DNA of 64,000 nucleotides from Antedon mediterranea (Eukaryota > Echinodermata > Crinoidea > Comatulida > Antedonidae), in assembly GCF_964355755.1 (NCBI RefSeq), contig NC_092680.1, positions 811,001 to 875,000 on the forward strand, given 5' to 3'. Numbering within the stretch: position 1 is the first letter of the stretch; every line of letters starts with the position of its first letter. A model generated the notes under the pieces. It was not told the origin of the DNA. It searched no databases and saw only the letters and a list, made by a program, of their open reading frames with translations. A program made the position numbers and the translations under genes. This document shows positions 34,941-46,600 of the stretch, in pieces.

Positions 34941-35021
34941 CGCTGCGAGCAGGGTTCGAACCTGCGCTGTAAGATCGCATGGATCTCAGGTCAAACGCCT
35001 TAACCACTCGCCCATCACAGC
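34941..35021 (-). pseudogene. Degenerate tRNA-Ser, array 2 unit 1
   Basis: Length 81 nt. The anticodon loop reads CCTGAGA (U33 lost) with a mispaired stem, and the variable arm is altered. Confidence 0.75.
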
Positions 35022-35107
35022 TTATGTGAAATAGAAAAAGTTTACAAAATTCGCAACAATAAAAAGAAAATATATTTTCTAAAATAAGAAAGGAAGACAA
35101 AACGTTT

Positions 35108-35189
35108 CGCTGCGAGCAGGGTTCGAACCTGCGCGGGAAGATCCCATTGGATTTCGAGTCCAACGCCTTAACCACTCGGCCATCACAGC
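35108..35189 (-). tRNA. tRNA-Ser(CGA), array 2 unit 2
   Basis: Intact. Confidence 0.9.
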
Positions 35190-35271
35190 TTATGTGAAAT
35201 AAATATCTTTTACAAAATTCACAAGAAAAAGAAATATATTTTCTAAAATAAGAAAGGAAGACAAAATAATT

Positions 35272-35350
35272 CGCTGCGAGGGTTCGAACCGGCGCGGGAA
35301 GATCCCATTGGATTTCAAGTCCAACGCCTTAACCACTCGGCCATCACAGC
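35272..35350 (-). pseudogene. Broken tRNA-Ser(UGA), array 2 unit 3
   Basis: Three bases are missing between acceptor and T-arm and the T-stem is mispaired; length 79 nt. Confidence 0.75.
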
Positions 35351-35436
35351 TTATATGAAATAAATATCTTTTACAAAATTCGCAACAATAAAAAGAAAAT
35401 ATATTTTCTAAAATAAGAAAGGAAGACAAAACGTTT

Positions 35437-35518
35437 CGCTGCGAGCAGGGTTCGAACCTGCGCGGGAAGATCCCATTGGATTTCAAGTCCAACGCCTTAA
35501 CCACTCGGCCATCACAAC
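35437..35518 (-). tRNA. tRNA-Ser(UGA), array 2 unit 4
   Basis: Acceptor position 2 is T instead of C, giving a G-U pair. Confidence 0.82.
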
Positions 35519-35604
35519 TTATGTGAAATAAATATCTTTTACAAAATTCACAACAATAAAAAGAAAATATATTTTCTAAAATAAGAAAGGAAGACAAAAT
35601 AACT

Positions 35605-35686
35605 CGCTGTGAGCAGGGTTCGAACCTGCGCGGGAAGTTCCCATTGGATTTCAAGTCCAACGCCTTAACCACTCGGCCATCACAGT
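35605..35686 (-). tRNA. tRNA-Ser(UGA), array 2 unit 5
   Basis: First base is A instead of G, one variable-arm change; slightly weakened acceptor. Confidence 0.75.
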
Positions 35687-35772
35687 TTATGTGAAATAAA
35701 TACCTTTTACAAAATTCACAACAATAAAAAGAAAATATATTTTCTAAAATAAGAAAGGAAGACAAAATAATT

Positions 35773-35854
35773 CGCTGCGAGCAGGGTTCGAACCTGCGCG
35801 GGAAGATCCCATTGGATTTCAAGTCCAACGCCTTAACCACTCGGCCATCACAGC
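35773..35854 (-). tRNA. tRNA-Ser(UGA), array 2 unit 6
   Basis: Intact. Confidence 0.9.
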
Positions 35855-35940
35855 TTATGTGAAATAAATATCTTTTACAAAATTCACAACAATAAAAAGA
35901 AAATATATTTTCTAAAATAAGAAAGGAAGACAAAATAATT

Positions 35941-36022
35941 CACTCCGAGCAGGGTTCGAACCTGCGCGGGAAGATCCCATTGGATTTCAAGTCCAACGCC
36001 TTAACCACTCGGCCATCACAGC
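35941..36022 (-). tRNA. tRNA-Ser(UGA), array 2 unit 7
   Basis: The 3' acceptor strand reads TCGGAGTG, which mispairs with GCTGTGA at two positions. Doubtful function. Confidence 0.65.
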
Positions 36023-36108
36023 TTATGTGAAATAGAAAAAATTTACAAAATTCGTAACAATAAAAAGAAAATATATTGTCTAAAATAAGAAAGGAAGACA
36101 AAACGTTT

Positions 36109-36190
36109 CGCTGTGAGCAGGGTTCGAACCTGCGCGGGAAGACCCCATTGGATTTCAAGTCCAACGCCTTAACCACTCAGCTATCATAGC
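36109..36190 (-). tRNA. tRNA-Ser(UGA), array 2 unit 8
   Basis: Acceptor/D region GCTATGATAGCTGAG has substitutions with one acceptor mismatch. Confidence 0.68.
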
Positions 36191-36273
36191 TTATGAGAAA
36201 TACACACATTTTAAAAAATTCGGTACAATAAAAAGACACAATATTTCTAAAATAAGAAAGGGACAAAATAATT

Positions 36274-36355
36274 CGCTGCGAGCAGGGTTCGAACCTGCGC
36301 GGGAAGATCCCATTGGATTTCAAGTCCAACGCCTTAACCACTCGGCCATCACAGC
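36274..36355 (-). tRNA. tRNA-Ser(UGA), array 2 unit 9
   Basis: Intact. Confidence 0.9.
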
Positions 36356-36441
36356 TTATATCAAATAAATATCTTTTACAAAATTCGCAACAATAAAAAG
36401 AAAATATATTTTCTAAAATAAGAAAGGAAGACAAAACGTTT

Positions 36442-36523
36442 CGCTGCGAGCAGGGTTCGAATCTGCGCGGGAAGATCCCATTGGATTTCAAGTCCAACGC
36501 CTTAACCACTCGGCCATCACAGC
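36442..36523 (-). tRNA. tRNA-Ser(UGA), array 2 unit 10
   Basis: One T-stem base change (GCAGA before TTCGAAC), giving an A-C mismatch. Confidence 0.8.
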
Positions 36524-36609
36524 GTATGTGAAATAGAAAAAGTTTACAAAATTCGCAACAATAAAAGGAAAATATACTTTCTAAAATAAGAAAGAAAGAC
36601 GAAACGTTT

Positions 36610-36691
36610 CGCTGCGAGCAGGGTTCGAACCTGCGCGGGAAGATCCCATTGGATTTCAAGTCCAACGCCTTAACCACTCGGCCATCACAGC
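36610..36691 (-). tRNA. tRNA-Ser(UGA), array 2 unit 11
   Basis: Intact. Confidence 0.9.
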
Positions 36692-36777
36692 GTATGTGAA
36701 ATAGAAAAAGTTTACAAAATTCGCAACAATAAAAGGAAAATATACTTTCTAAAATAAGAAAGGAAGACGAAACGTTT

Positions 36778-36859
36778 CGCTGCGAGCAGGGTTCGAACCT
36801 GCGCGGGAAGATCCCATTGGATTTCAAGTCCAACGCCTTAACCACTCGGCCATCACAGC
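36778..36859 (-). tRNA. tRNA-Ser(UGA), array 2 unit 12
   Basis: Intact. Confidence 0.9.
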
Positions 36860-36945
36860 TTATGTGAAATAAATATCTTTTACAAAATTCGAAACAATAA
36901 AAAGAATATATATTTTCTAAAATAAGAAAGGAAGACACAATAATT

Positions 36946-37027
36946 CGCTGTAAACAGGGTTCGAACCTGCGAGGGAAGATCCCATTGGATTTCAAGTCCA
37001 ACGCCTTAACCACTCGGCCATCACAGC
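36946..37027 (-). tRNA. tRNA-Ser(UGA), array 2 unit 13
   Basis: Changes beside the acceptor/T junction and in the variable arm (CCCTCGCAGG). Confidence 0.72.
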
Positions 37028-37113
37028 TTATGTGAAATAGAAAAAGTTGACAAAATTCGCAACAATAAAAAGAAAATATATTTTCTAAAATAAGAAAGGA
37101 AGACAAAACATTT

Positions 37114-37195
37114 CGCTGCGAGCAGGGTTCGAACCTGCGCGGGAAGATCCCATTGGATTTCGAGTCCAACGCCTTAACCACTCGGCCATCACAGC
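37114..37195 (-). tRNA. tRNA-Ser(CGA), array 2 unit 14
   Basis: Intact. Confidence 0.9.
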
Positions 37196-37281
37196 TTATG
37201 TGAAATAAATATCTTTTACAAAATTCACAACAATAAAAAGAAAATATATTTTCTAAAATAAGAAAGGAAGACAAAATAATT

Positions 37282-37363
37282 CGCTGCGAGCAGGGTTCGA
37301 ACCTGCGCGGGAAGATCCCATTGGATTTCAAGTCCAACGCCTTAACCACTCGGCCATCACAGC
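37282..37363 (-). tRNA. tRNA-Ser(UGA), array 2 unit 15
   Basis: Intact. Confidence 0.9.
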
Positions 37364-37449
37364 TTATATGAAATAAATATCTTTTACAAAATTCGCAACA
37401 ATAAAAAGAAAATATATTTTCTAAAATAAGAAAGGAAGACAAAACGTTT

Positions 37450-37531
37450 CGCTGTGAGCAGGGTTCGAACCTGCGCGGGAAGATCCCATTGGATTTCAAG
37501 TCCAACGCCTTAACCACTCGGCCATCACAGC
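37450..37531 (-). tRNA. tRNA-Ser(UGA), array 2 unit 16
   Basis: Intact, fully paired acceptor. Confidence 0.9.
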
Positions 37532-37614
37532 TTATGAGAAATACACACATTTAAAAAAATTCGGTACAATAAAAAGACACAATATTTCTAAAATAAGAAA
37601 GGGACAAAATAATT

Positions 37615-37696
37615 CGCTGCGAGCAGGGTTCGAACCTGCGCGGGAAGATCCCATTGGATTTCAAGTCCAACGCCTTAACCACTCGGCCATCACAGC
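37615..37696 (-). tRNA. tRNA-Ser(UGA), array 2 unit 17
   Basis: Intact. Confidence 0.9.
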
Positions 37697-37782
37697 GTAT
37701 GTGAAATAGAAAAAGTTTACAAAATTCGCAACAATAAAAGGAAAATATACTTTCTAAAATAAAAAAAGAAGACGAAACGTTT

Positions 37783-37864
37783 CGCTGCGAGCAGGGTTCG
37801 AACCTGCGCGGGAAGATCCCATTGAATTTCAAGTCCGACGCCTTAACCACTCGGCCATCACAGC
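37783..37864 (-). tRNA. tRNA-Ser(UGA), array 2 unit 18
   Basis: Two anticodon-stem-region changes (GTCGGACTTGAAATTCAA). Confidence 0.75.
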
Positions 37865-37947
37865 TTATGTGAAATAGATATCTATTACAAAATTCACAAT
37901 AAAAAGAAAATATATTTTCTAAAATAAGAAAGGTAGACAAAATAATT

Positions 37948-38029
37948 CGCTGCAAGCAGGGTTCGAACCTGCGCGGGAAGATCCAATTGGATTTCAAGTC
38001 CAACGCCTTAACCACTCGGCCATCACAGC
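37948..38029 (-). tRNA. tRNA-Ser(UGA), array 2 unit 19
   Basis: One change between T-arm and acceptor (CTTGCAG) and CCAATTGG beside the variable arm. Confidence 0.78.
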
Positions 38030-38112
38030 GTATGTGAAATAGAAAACATTAAAAAAATTCGGTACAATAAAAAGACACAATATTTCTAAAATAAGAAAGG
38101 GACAAAACAATT

Positions 38113-38194
38113 CGCTGCGAGCAGGGTTCGAACCTGCGCGGGAAGATCCCATTGGATTTCAAGTCCAACGCCTTAACCACTCGGCCATCCCAGC
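38113..38194 (-). tRNA. tRNA-Ser(UGA), array 2 unit 20
   Basis: Acceptor GCTGGGA; one altered pair. Confidence 0.78.
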
Positions 38195-38277
38195 TTATGT
38201 GAAATAGAAAAAATTTACAAAATTCGGTACAATAAAAAGACACAATATTTCTAAAATAAGAAAGGGACAAAACAATT

Positions 38278-38359
38278 CGCTGCGAGCAAGGTTCGAACCT
38301 GCGCGGGAAGATCCCATTGGATTTCAAGTCCAACGCCTTAACCACTCGGCCATCACAGG
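38278..38359 (-). tRNA. tRNA-Ser(UGA), array 2 unit 21
   Basis: First base C breaks the 1-72 pair; T-stem has a wobble. Confidence 0.68.
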
Positions 38360-38443
38360 TTATGTGAAATACATAAATTATACAAAATTTTAAAAAATAA
38401 AAAGAAAATATATTTTCTTTAAAAAAGGAATGACAAAAGAGTC

Positions 38444-38525
38444 CGCTCCGAGCAAGGTGCGAACCTGCGCGGGAAGATCCCATTGGATTTCGAGTCCAAC
38501 GACTTAACCACTCGGCCATCAAAGC
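38444..38525 (-). tRNA. tRNA-Ser(CGA), array 2 unit 22, degenerate
   Basis: T-loop TTCGCAC loses the conserved A58, and the acceptor is mispaired; probably non-functional. Confidence 0.55.
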
Positions 38526-38610
38526 TTATCTGAAATAGATACATTTTACAAAGTTCGCAAGAATAAATAGAAATAAATTTTCTAAAATAAGAAAGGAAGA
38601 CAAAATAATT

Positions 38611-38692
38611 CGCTGCGAGCAGGGTTCGAACCTGCGCGGGAAGATCCCATTGGATTTCGAGTCCAACGACTTAACCACTCGGCCATCAAAGC
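38611..38692 (-). tRNA. tRNA-Ser(CGA), array 2 unit 23
   Basis: Shares the GCTTTGA acceptor and AAGTCGTTGG changes with unit 22, so they duplicated together; the T-arm is good. Confidence 0.68.
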
Positions 38693-38777
38693 TTATCTGA
38701 AATAGATACATTTTACAAAATTCGCAAGAATAAATAGAAATAAATTTTCTAAAATAAGAAAGGAAGACAAAACGTCT

Positions 38778-38859
38778 CGCTGCGAGCAGGGTTCGAACCT
38801 GCGCGGGAAGATCCCATTGGATTTCGAGTCCAACGCCTTAACCACTCGGCCATCACAGC
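38778..38859 (-). tRNA. tRNA-Ser(CGA), array 2 unit 24
   Basis: Intact. Confidence 0.88.
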
Positions 38860-38943
38860 TTATGTGAAATACATAAATTATACAAAATTGTCAAAAACAA
38901 AAAAAAAATATATTGTCTGAAATAAGAAAGGGACAAAACAAGT

Positions 38944-39020
38944 CGCTGCGAGCAGGGACCTGCGCGGGAAGATCCCATTGGATTTCAAGTCCAACGCCTT
39001 AACCACTCGGCCATCACAGC
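38944..39020 (-). pseudogene. Broken tRNA-Ser(UGA), array 2 unit 25
   Basis: Five bases of the T-loop are deleted, destroying the B box; length 77 nt. Confidence 0.8.
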
Positions 39021-39064
39021 TTATGTGAAACACATAGATTATACAAAGTTCACAATATAAAAAT

Positions 39065-39150
39065 CCATTTTATGTGCGATAACGGTTCGGACCTGAGCGG
39101 GGTCACAATAAAACTGCATTTTGAATCATAACGCATACCTGCGCGGAAAT
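39065..39150 (-). pseudogene. tRNA-Ser array remnants
   Basis: Scattered T-arm-like strings (AACGGTTCGGACCTGAGCGG and CATACCTGCGCGGAAAT) with no cloverleaf left. Confidence 0.5.
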
Positions 39151-39415
39151 ACTGTACTTTTAATGTTTTATACAAAATTAAAAATTGTTTTTGTTATTTG
39201 AATATTGCGTATGTTGCTGTGTATTTCATGTCCCCGGAGGTTTATACAGCCAAAGTGTGTCTGCTATCGCAATCATAGAACATTAATATTAACACAATAC
39301 ATTGTCTCTCTATGTACAAACTTTACTTACAGAATTTCAAGCTTCGACGATCTAAACTCCTAAGAATCACAAGATGTGCCTTGAGGGAGCTTTTGAATTT
39401 GCGAGGGTGCTATAC

Positions 39416-39744
39416 CAAGGCAACCTAACAACAGGATGCTGAGCTCCGAAGATCAAATGATTTATCTGTGGCTGCGACACCGCGCGCGTACATAGTACAG
39501 TACTGTTGGTATTTGTTGCAGCCAAGATCAAATGATTTATCTGTGGCTGCGACACCGCGCGCGTACATAGTACAGTACTGTTGGTATTTGTCGCAGCCAA
39601 GATCAAATGATTTATCTGTGGCTGCGACACCGCGCGCGTACATAGTACAGTACTGTTGATATTTGTCGCAGCCAAGATCAAAGCAATGTTACGAGTTCCT
39701 ATCTTTGTAAGGTGAGCTCTGTGTCCTGTTGTTAGACTCCCTTG
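39416..39744. mobile_element. MITE family 3 with internal tandem expansion
   Basis: Ends CAAGGCAACCTAACAACAGG and ...CCTGTTGTTAGACTCCCTTG are inverted repeats. The inside holds three 75-bp tandem copies (39451-39675) containing GACACCGCGCGCGTACATAG. The other copy, at 48418-48550, has only one internal unit. Both-strand open frames here follow from the 75-bp period and are not genes. Confidence 0.75.
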
Positions 39745-39957
39745 CTTAATGTAGGTAAAATACACATTTATTGTATCATCAATAATTGAATTTTTCACCA
39801 TTACTTTAATAACTTTGATGTTTTTTTACAGTTTAAATTACTGTATATACAAATAATGGATAAGAGGTCTAATGTATATTGTACAACAATAAATAATTAT
39901 AAATTCATTTAAAATAACATCAAATTTAAATAAACTAAAACCTATTTTTTTTCTCTT

Positions 39958-40075
39958 AAGCTCTGTCTACACTATCAAAATAGTTCGAAAAAAATGTGTG
40001 TGATGTGTCCAAATATTGTAGTCATATGCCCAAATAAAGTAGTGATATAACATCATCATGTCCATACAGGGGGTA
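39958..40075 (+). mobile_element. MITE family 1, right end lost
   Basis: Left end AAGCTCTGTCTACACTATCA intact; sequence leaves the family after ATCATCATGTCCATACA. Confidence 0.75.
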
Positions 40076-40079
40076 TATG

Positions 40080-40629
40080 GAAATGAAGGTATTCCTTTAA
40101 TTTAACAGAGGAATTTTTGTGGTTTGAATGTCGTGAATATGTGTTAAAAAACAATAACATTGTTATACACTAGGCAAATTATTTATAGTCCTTAATATTG
40201 AAAACCATTTTTTAAAAATACTGCATATAAAATACAAAGTATACTAAAAAAAGCCTATCAATTTTTTCCCCAAAATTTATTCAAAAAGCAGGTAAGATCT
40301 TTTCACAAAAAAGTCTAACAGAAAAGGTAATTTAGAGCTTATTATTATTATATTGAAATCTATTATATTAAAAAACACAACTACATTTTAAAGATATGGA
40401 AATGTTTTCTTTAAATCATGGTTCCAATTCTTTCATTTAATACGCCCTCTTCAATGCTAAATATAACGATTCCATTGTGGGTTATTTTGTGATAAACACA
40501 AGAAATGTACTGTATGTATGTACATTCCATTGTATGGAAATTGTCATTTTTATACCTCCAACTTGACTTCAGGGTTTCATTTGTAGTGTATGGTACTTAT
40601 CACTCATCTCACTGGTGGGATAGAGTAGT
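40080..40629 (-). other. IFT52 3' flank / probable 3' UTR
   Basis: AT-rich non-coding sequence downstream of the IFT52 stop; nothing else seen. Confidence 0.4.
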
Positions 40630-43600
40630 TTAGTACTGTAGGTTATCAGCATCATCCTAAAAATAAAGAAAATGTAAATTTAAGAAATTAATAATTAATA
40701 TTATTGGTAGATCAAGTTGAAAAGTATTATATATGTATGTTAAATCACTTTGAACAGTAATTATTAAAAATTATCATCCTATTCTCATCCTGTAAGTGGC
40801 TATTAAAATGTCATATATGACTTAACTTACCTGGTTTAATCTCATCCTGTAAGTGGCTATTAAAATTTCATATATGACTTAACTTACCTGGTTTAATCTC
40901 ATCCTGTAAGTGGCTATTAAAATGTCATATATGACTTAACTTACCGGTTTAATCTCATCCTGTAAGTGGCTATTAAAATGTCATATATGACTTAACTTAA
41001 TGTACCTGGTTTAATTTCCGAAACTCAACAACTTGAGCGAATATGTGCTCCAGAATATGTTTTGCATCTCTTGCGTCTGACGGCAACTTGCTAGAAACTC
41101 CCAAGATTTCACCGCATTCACGCACATAGTACTCAAGATCATCGTCGTTACCTAGATATTAACAGATTGTCATTTCAATGATACTGGTTTAGCTTTCAAT
41201 TACGCTCTATTTACACTAGAAAACTTAATGTGAAAAAGTGATGTGCCCAAATATGGACATGATGATGTCATATCACTACCATATTTGGGTATATCACTAT
41301 CACACTTTTTTTTGTCAAACTTGTTTGATAGTGTAGACAGAGTTTTAAAGTATTCCCATGTTCACTAAGATGCTAGCATAATATCTACTACTTCCTAGCC
41401 ATCAGCGCAATGTCTGTGCTCTACAGGTATAAACACCAGGCTAGTGATCTGGAGGTCGTGGGTCTGAGTACCCCATCCCATGAGAATTGCTTGTAAATTA
41501 TTTTCTAAATTGTTATGTAATTAGTTAGGCAAACACCTGATCAATTAAAAGAAGTTATTATATTACTCATCTATTTCTTGTTACTTACATTTATTTGTTA
41601 TCTGCGCAAGTCTTGATTTCTCAGACGAGAACGCTTCATCAAGATCAAATAGATCAAGTGAAGGTTTCTGTAAACCTTTAAATTCTGGTGGAAAAACCTA
41701 CAAACAAAATATTTAAATAATTACAGGTGGTGGACCATCTAATTACAGGTGGAGGACCATCTAATCACAGGTAGTGGACCATCTTATCACAGGTAGTGGA
41801 CTATCTAATCACAGGTGGTGGACCATCTAATCACAGGTGGTGGACCATCTAATTACAGGTGGTGAACCATCTAATCACAGGTGGTGGATTATCTAATCAC
41901 AGGTGGTGGACTATCTAATCACAGGTGGTGGACCATCTAATTACAGGTGGTGGACCATCTAATTACAGGTGGTGGACTATTTAAATACACTTTACAATTT
42001 AGAAAGTTGGAAACAGAAAACCAGTCAATCGGTTACACAAAATACAATCATTTGGGATGATTCACTATTTATATGGGAAAAAGAATGGTTTAAAGTATTT
42101 ACCGCTGGTTGCATTGCTGGTAGTGGTACCTCAAAGTTAGGTTGTATCAAGGATAACTGACTATGCTTTACATGTAACTGGTCATATGCCCTAAAAAACA
42201 TTAAGCATGGTATAAATAAAAGGAGTGTATTTCCTTCACTGCAAGAAACAATGTTCAAATCAAAATACGATAAAACATTATTGTCATGACCACAACAAGG
42301 CGAACATGAAATTTGTTTTCCTTGATGCTGATATTACACACAAAATACAGACAAATATAACACTTAATAGTAATAATAAACATCAGTGCAATATTTTAAT
42401 ATGTATAAAGACTAATATTAGAAAACGTACATGGTTACAAGAGGGATAAAAAACTTAACTACCTTTGAAATGTTATACAATTGTAATTACCGTTGTGATA
42501 AGAATTAAATCTAACTACATGAATAATAAATATCAAATAAATAATACTAATAATGATAGTACTTACTTGAGTACTTTAGGAACGACTGTTGTGTCTAGTT
42601 TAAAGAGGGTGTCATCAAAAAGAGCGTTCAGATCTCTAGGCGTTTCATCGTTTTCTTGTAGGCATGACCGTAGACGATCAGCTAACTTTGCCGTGTCAGG
42701 TAGCATGTTGTAATCGTTGATCTGAAATAATAAATTATAAGTACAATACAATTACTAATAATACTCATATAGAGAGGCCTATTAATAAAAATACAGTTAA
42801 ATTTATAACAGTCTTGTGAGCTTGAAATTAAGTGGTGACTTTATAACGAATACGACATTTTGATACATGCAACCAATGCACTAGCCGGTCGGTGCACTTC
42901 AAATTGGAATGCAGTCAATGTGGGTTTTGTTTCTTTATTATTTCCGATTTAAAACTCATCTTAAACATACCTCCGGGTCCTCTGCATCTATAGCATTCAG
43001 CGTGATTTCATCGGTGGTGAGCCAGCGGAATATTACATCCATAATCTTGCTGTTTTCCTCTTTATCCAGATACTGATCTTGAAAAATATGAACCGAACCA
43101 ATCACTGCAACTTTGCCTTTAGAAAACTGCAAGATTAAAGAAGTGTACATTGTTGTTATTAGATTGCATTTATTTAACACAGTGCAAGGCACAGTGCTAC
43201 AAAGCTTATTCATATTATCAGCATAGGGGTGGGTGAGGGGGTGGGGGTACATCTCAGTCTTTTCGAAAGAATGGTTGAATTATCATTTTATCAGGCAAAA
43301 GATACATTTACAAAATATAACACAAATCAACAAATTAAACAAACACAAGGAGAAAATATAAAATCATAGTCACTAGCTGCCAGGAAAGCCCAAAAGCAGC
43401 CTAAGCCACTGTCACCAATTAGGTGTGTACCTCCTCAATAACATTATTTGTATGGCGGCAATAATAATTACCTTTGACGAGTGGAATGCACATGTTGGTC
43501 TGTTTAGAGGGAAGCAAACACTACCAGTAGAAAGAACAGCTGTTGCTGATTTGTCCACGTTAAGAGTTGCACCATAAGGATACAAATACGTCAGTGCTCT

Positions 43601-46600
43601 GAAAAAGACAAAAAGTTACATACGTTGAATCATTAAGGAAAGATACTGTTGTGGAAATCAAGTCTGGGTTTCGGAGAGTTTCCAGTTTTCAGAGAGTCAG
43701 GTATTGGGAGAGTCGGCGATATAACACATCACTCTCTTTATTATATTATTTGTCTTATTTTAAATTGCACAGTGATATAATGTACTGAATATTAATTGAT
43801 TAATTTGAAATGATCGTCGTGAGGTGGTTTCCCGAATGATCGTAAAATCAAAACGGTACTGGGTATGACCAACTAGCGTTATTGTCACCGGCTAGTCATC
43901 CATTCATAGAAGTACTAATGTAGTATGTATGAGGAAATCGGTGAGAATGAGAAAAAGCCGTCTCCATCAATCATTACCATAAACACCAAGCGCTCAATTC
44001 CCACAATGCAATAATTTGTCCTGATTAAAGGGTAAAAATGATCAGATATTTGATTTGAATGAGATTATTATTGGAAAGTTTTGAATCAGTTTATCAAATA
44101 ATTATCGGTTAATTTGCGGAAAGATTTCCTTCGTGCCTGAAACTTACTGGGCATGTGCAGAAGAATCTTCTTCGGACATATTTGGTAGTGTCTTTCCTGC
44201 CGCTACACTAAATGCACGATTTAACACTCCATTGGATATCAACGCTTCCTTAGGGTGAAAGTATTTGAAGTAAGATGTGCGAACTGTTGAGTCTAAAAGA
44301 AAACAATTCAAAATTGAAAAAATTAACAATAAAATGTGTATAAATTAAAATTGTGACACATTAATACACTGTGCAATTCTGTAGTGGTTTTGCAAACATA
44401 CTTTGCAATCAATACATTCACAGGTTACAACTTCTGAATTAAGCCTTGTCTGCACTATCAAACTTTATGTGACAACAAAATGTGATGTGCCTATATACAT
44501 GAGTGATGTCATATCACCTACCATTATTTGGGCATATCACTATCATATTTGGGCACATCACACTAGCTTGATAGTGTGGACAGTGTGGTGTGGAAATTAC
44601 AATTCATACAATATCTATAATTTTATTCACAGTTTAATAATTAAATTAAATATTCTAATACTTTATAATCTTACATAGTGCCTCATGTAATTTATAAGAA
44701 AATTAGGAGTGAGGTTGGATTGGTATTATTATTCAATATTCATGGATTAATAAAAATATATTTTAATTTTGTACATTTACTAGTAGTAGTAGTAGTTTAT
44801 TGTTATTTGTCTGTTATTTCTTATTTATTCCATTATTGTTTAAATCTTAAAAGGAAGTAAATAAATGTTACTTTGAATTTGAACTCACCATTATTGACCA
44901 TAATTCCAAAGTATTCCAGTAAAAAGTTGATATTGGTGTCAAACTTGCTTTCTCCTCCTTCTCCCATCAATACTAGTAGGCTTCCTCCTTCTTCTACATA
45001 CTTCTTTATTGCCTCAAACTAAAAAAAAAAATGGGAGAGGATAATGTTATGTGGAATCTACAAAATAATATTGAAATAATATACCGTATATCCTCGAGTA
45101 TAAGCCCACTTTGGGTCTAATCCCACCCCCTACAGTACTTTTTGTCTGATTTTAACAAACATATCCCCAGATATAGTCCCTTATAATATAAATACAGAAT
45201 TTATTAATAAGGAAGTTGCTTATCATTTTTTAGCAGACAACTTTTTTATTGAAATTATAATTTTTTAAATTATATGATTACTGTATTTATTTATTTATTT
45301 ATTTTATTCAATTGAAACCAACAGCGATAATTACCGCCACTAACAGGTTTGATACAAACAAAGCCAGGACTGTTTCAAATAATAGCATGCATTAAATAAC
45401 AATTCATTTAATTTGAGTCATTCCGCAGGACTAAGATGTTGAATAGATGTCTTGTTTGTTTTCATCTGTAGCTTTTTTCATCTTTTTAACGTTTACAAAT
45501 TAATTTTTGTAGGGTGGTTTGGATTTTCTCCCTTCATTTTTTTAAATGTTAAGTGTATTGTACCTCTGGTCCAGTGAACTTTTCCCTCGGACCAGCAATT
45601 ATAAAAACCTTTGAGTTGGCAAGTCTTTCTTCAGTTATTTCATCTTTTTGCCTGAAAATAAAATGAAAAAAAAAATGTTATTCTTATATTTTAAACATAA
45701 AATATTAACAATTGACTGACTAATGAACAATAATTGTTAATGTGCACATTCATGTGTCGGTAAATGTAATCACACAGTATAATGATTCTTTCTATATTTA
45801 ACAAGAATATAGGTGATTTTATTGACAGTCATGTTTTTAATAGGGATCTTTTGATTTAAGAACACTGACAACCAAATTACGTCATGTTAGTTCATCGTGC
45901 GCATGCGTGAATATTTACTCCTCACATCTTTTCTAGCTCCAGACCTACTGTATCACATCGATTGATCTGACCCAGGTTGGTCCTCGGTTGTCGCAAATCA
46001 AAAGCTTCCCTTGCGACATCAGACAAGATTTTACTTTTAAATACTTACACAATTATCTTCCAATTTGATCGTAGCTTCTTGTTGAGACTTTTAAAGCCAT
46101 TGTTGGGTGTGAATATCTCTTTCTTTGAAACGTTAAATACAACAGCTGTCCTTTGACTTTTATCATCCATGTTGTCCTGAATAAACAATCAAAATGTAAT
46201 TTAATTTAAGAAATATTATTAAAGTTTTTATATGTATTTTTAACTTAAAATTACATGCATGGATATATAAACTGATAGCATACCTTACCATCCACAGTAT
46301 GGTCTGCATTTAGATAAAAAAACTGTGGACATAATATGCCTAGGCTAATAATAATATGGCATAATTTAGCACACACAAGTTAACATTATTTGTATTAATA
46401 TTAGAAAACAATTATTAATTTTATACAAATACAATGAAAAACAATCATTTAATTTAATTAAATTTAAATCCAATATTTTAATGCAAGTTTAATAAATGTA
46501 TTATTTTAATATTGTCCTGTTGTTAATGTAGGCTCCTGCTACAGTAGCTTTACATACAAACTGAAAACGTAGTTTATACGACCCTAGCAAGGCTAGGCCA

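Larger units (their letters stand above)
34941..39020 (-). repeat. tRNA-Ser tandem array 2 (25 units)
   Basis: Head-to-tail units of about 161-169 bp, same class and strand as array 1 and with the same TTTT terminators after each gene. Spacers fall into sub-types (for example AAATATCTTTTACAAAATTC versus AGAAAAAGTTTACAAAATTC or TACACACATTT). These sub-types recur in blocks, indicating multi-unit duplications. Five units have CGA, the others UGA. Sequence decay is concentrated at both ends (units 1 and 21-25). Remnants of about 100 bp follow at 39065-39150. Confidence 0.93.

Noticed and set aside
39367-39801. Frames on both strands over 39.4-39.8 kb
   Set aside because: Explained by the 75-bp triplication inside MITE family 3.
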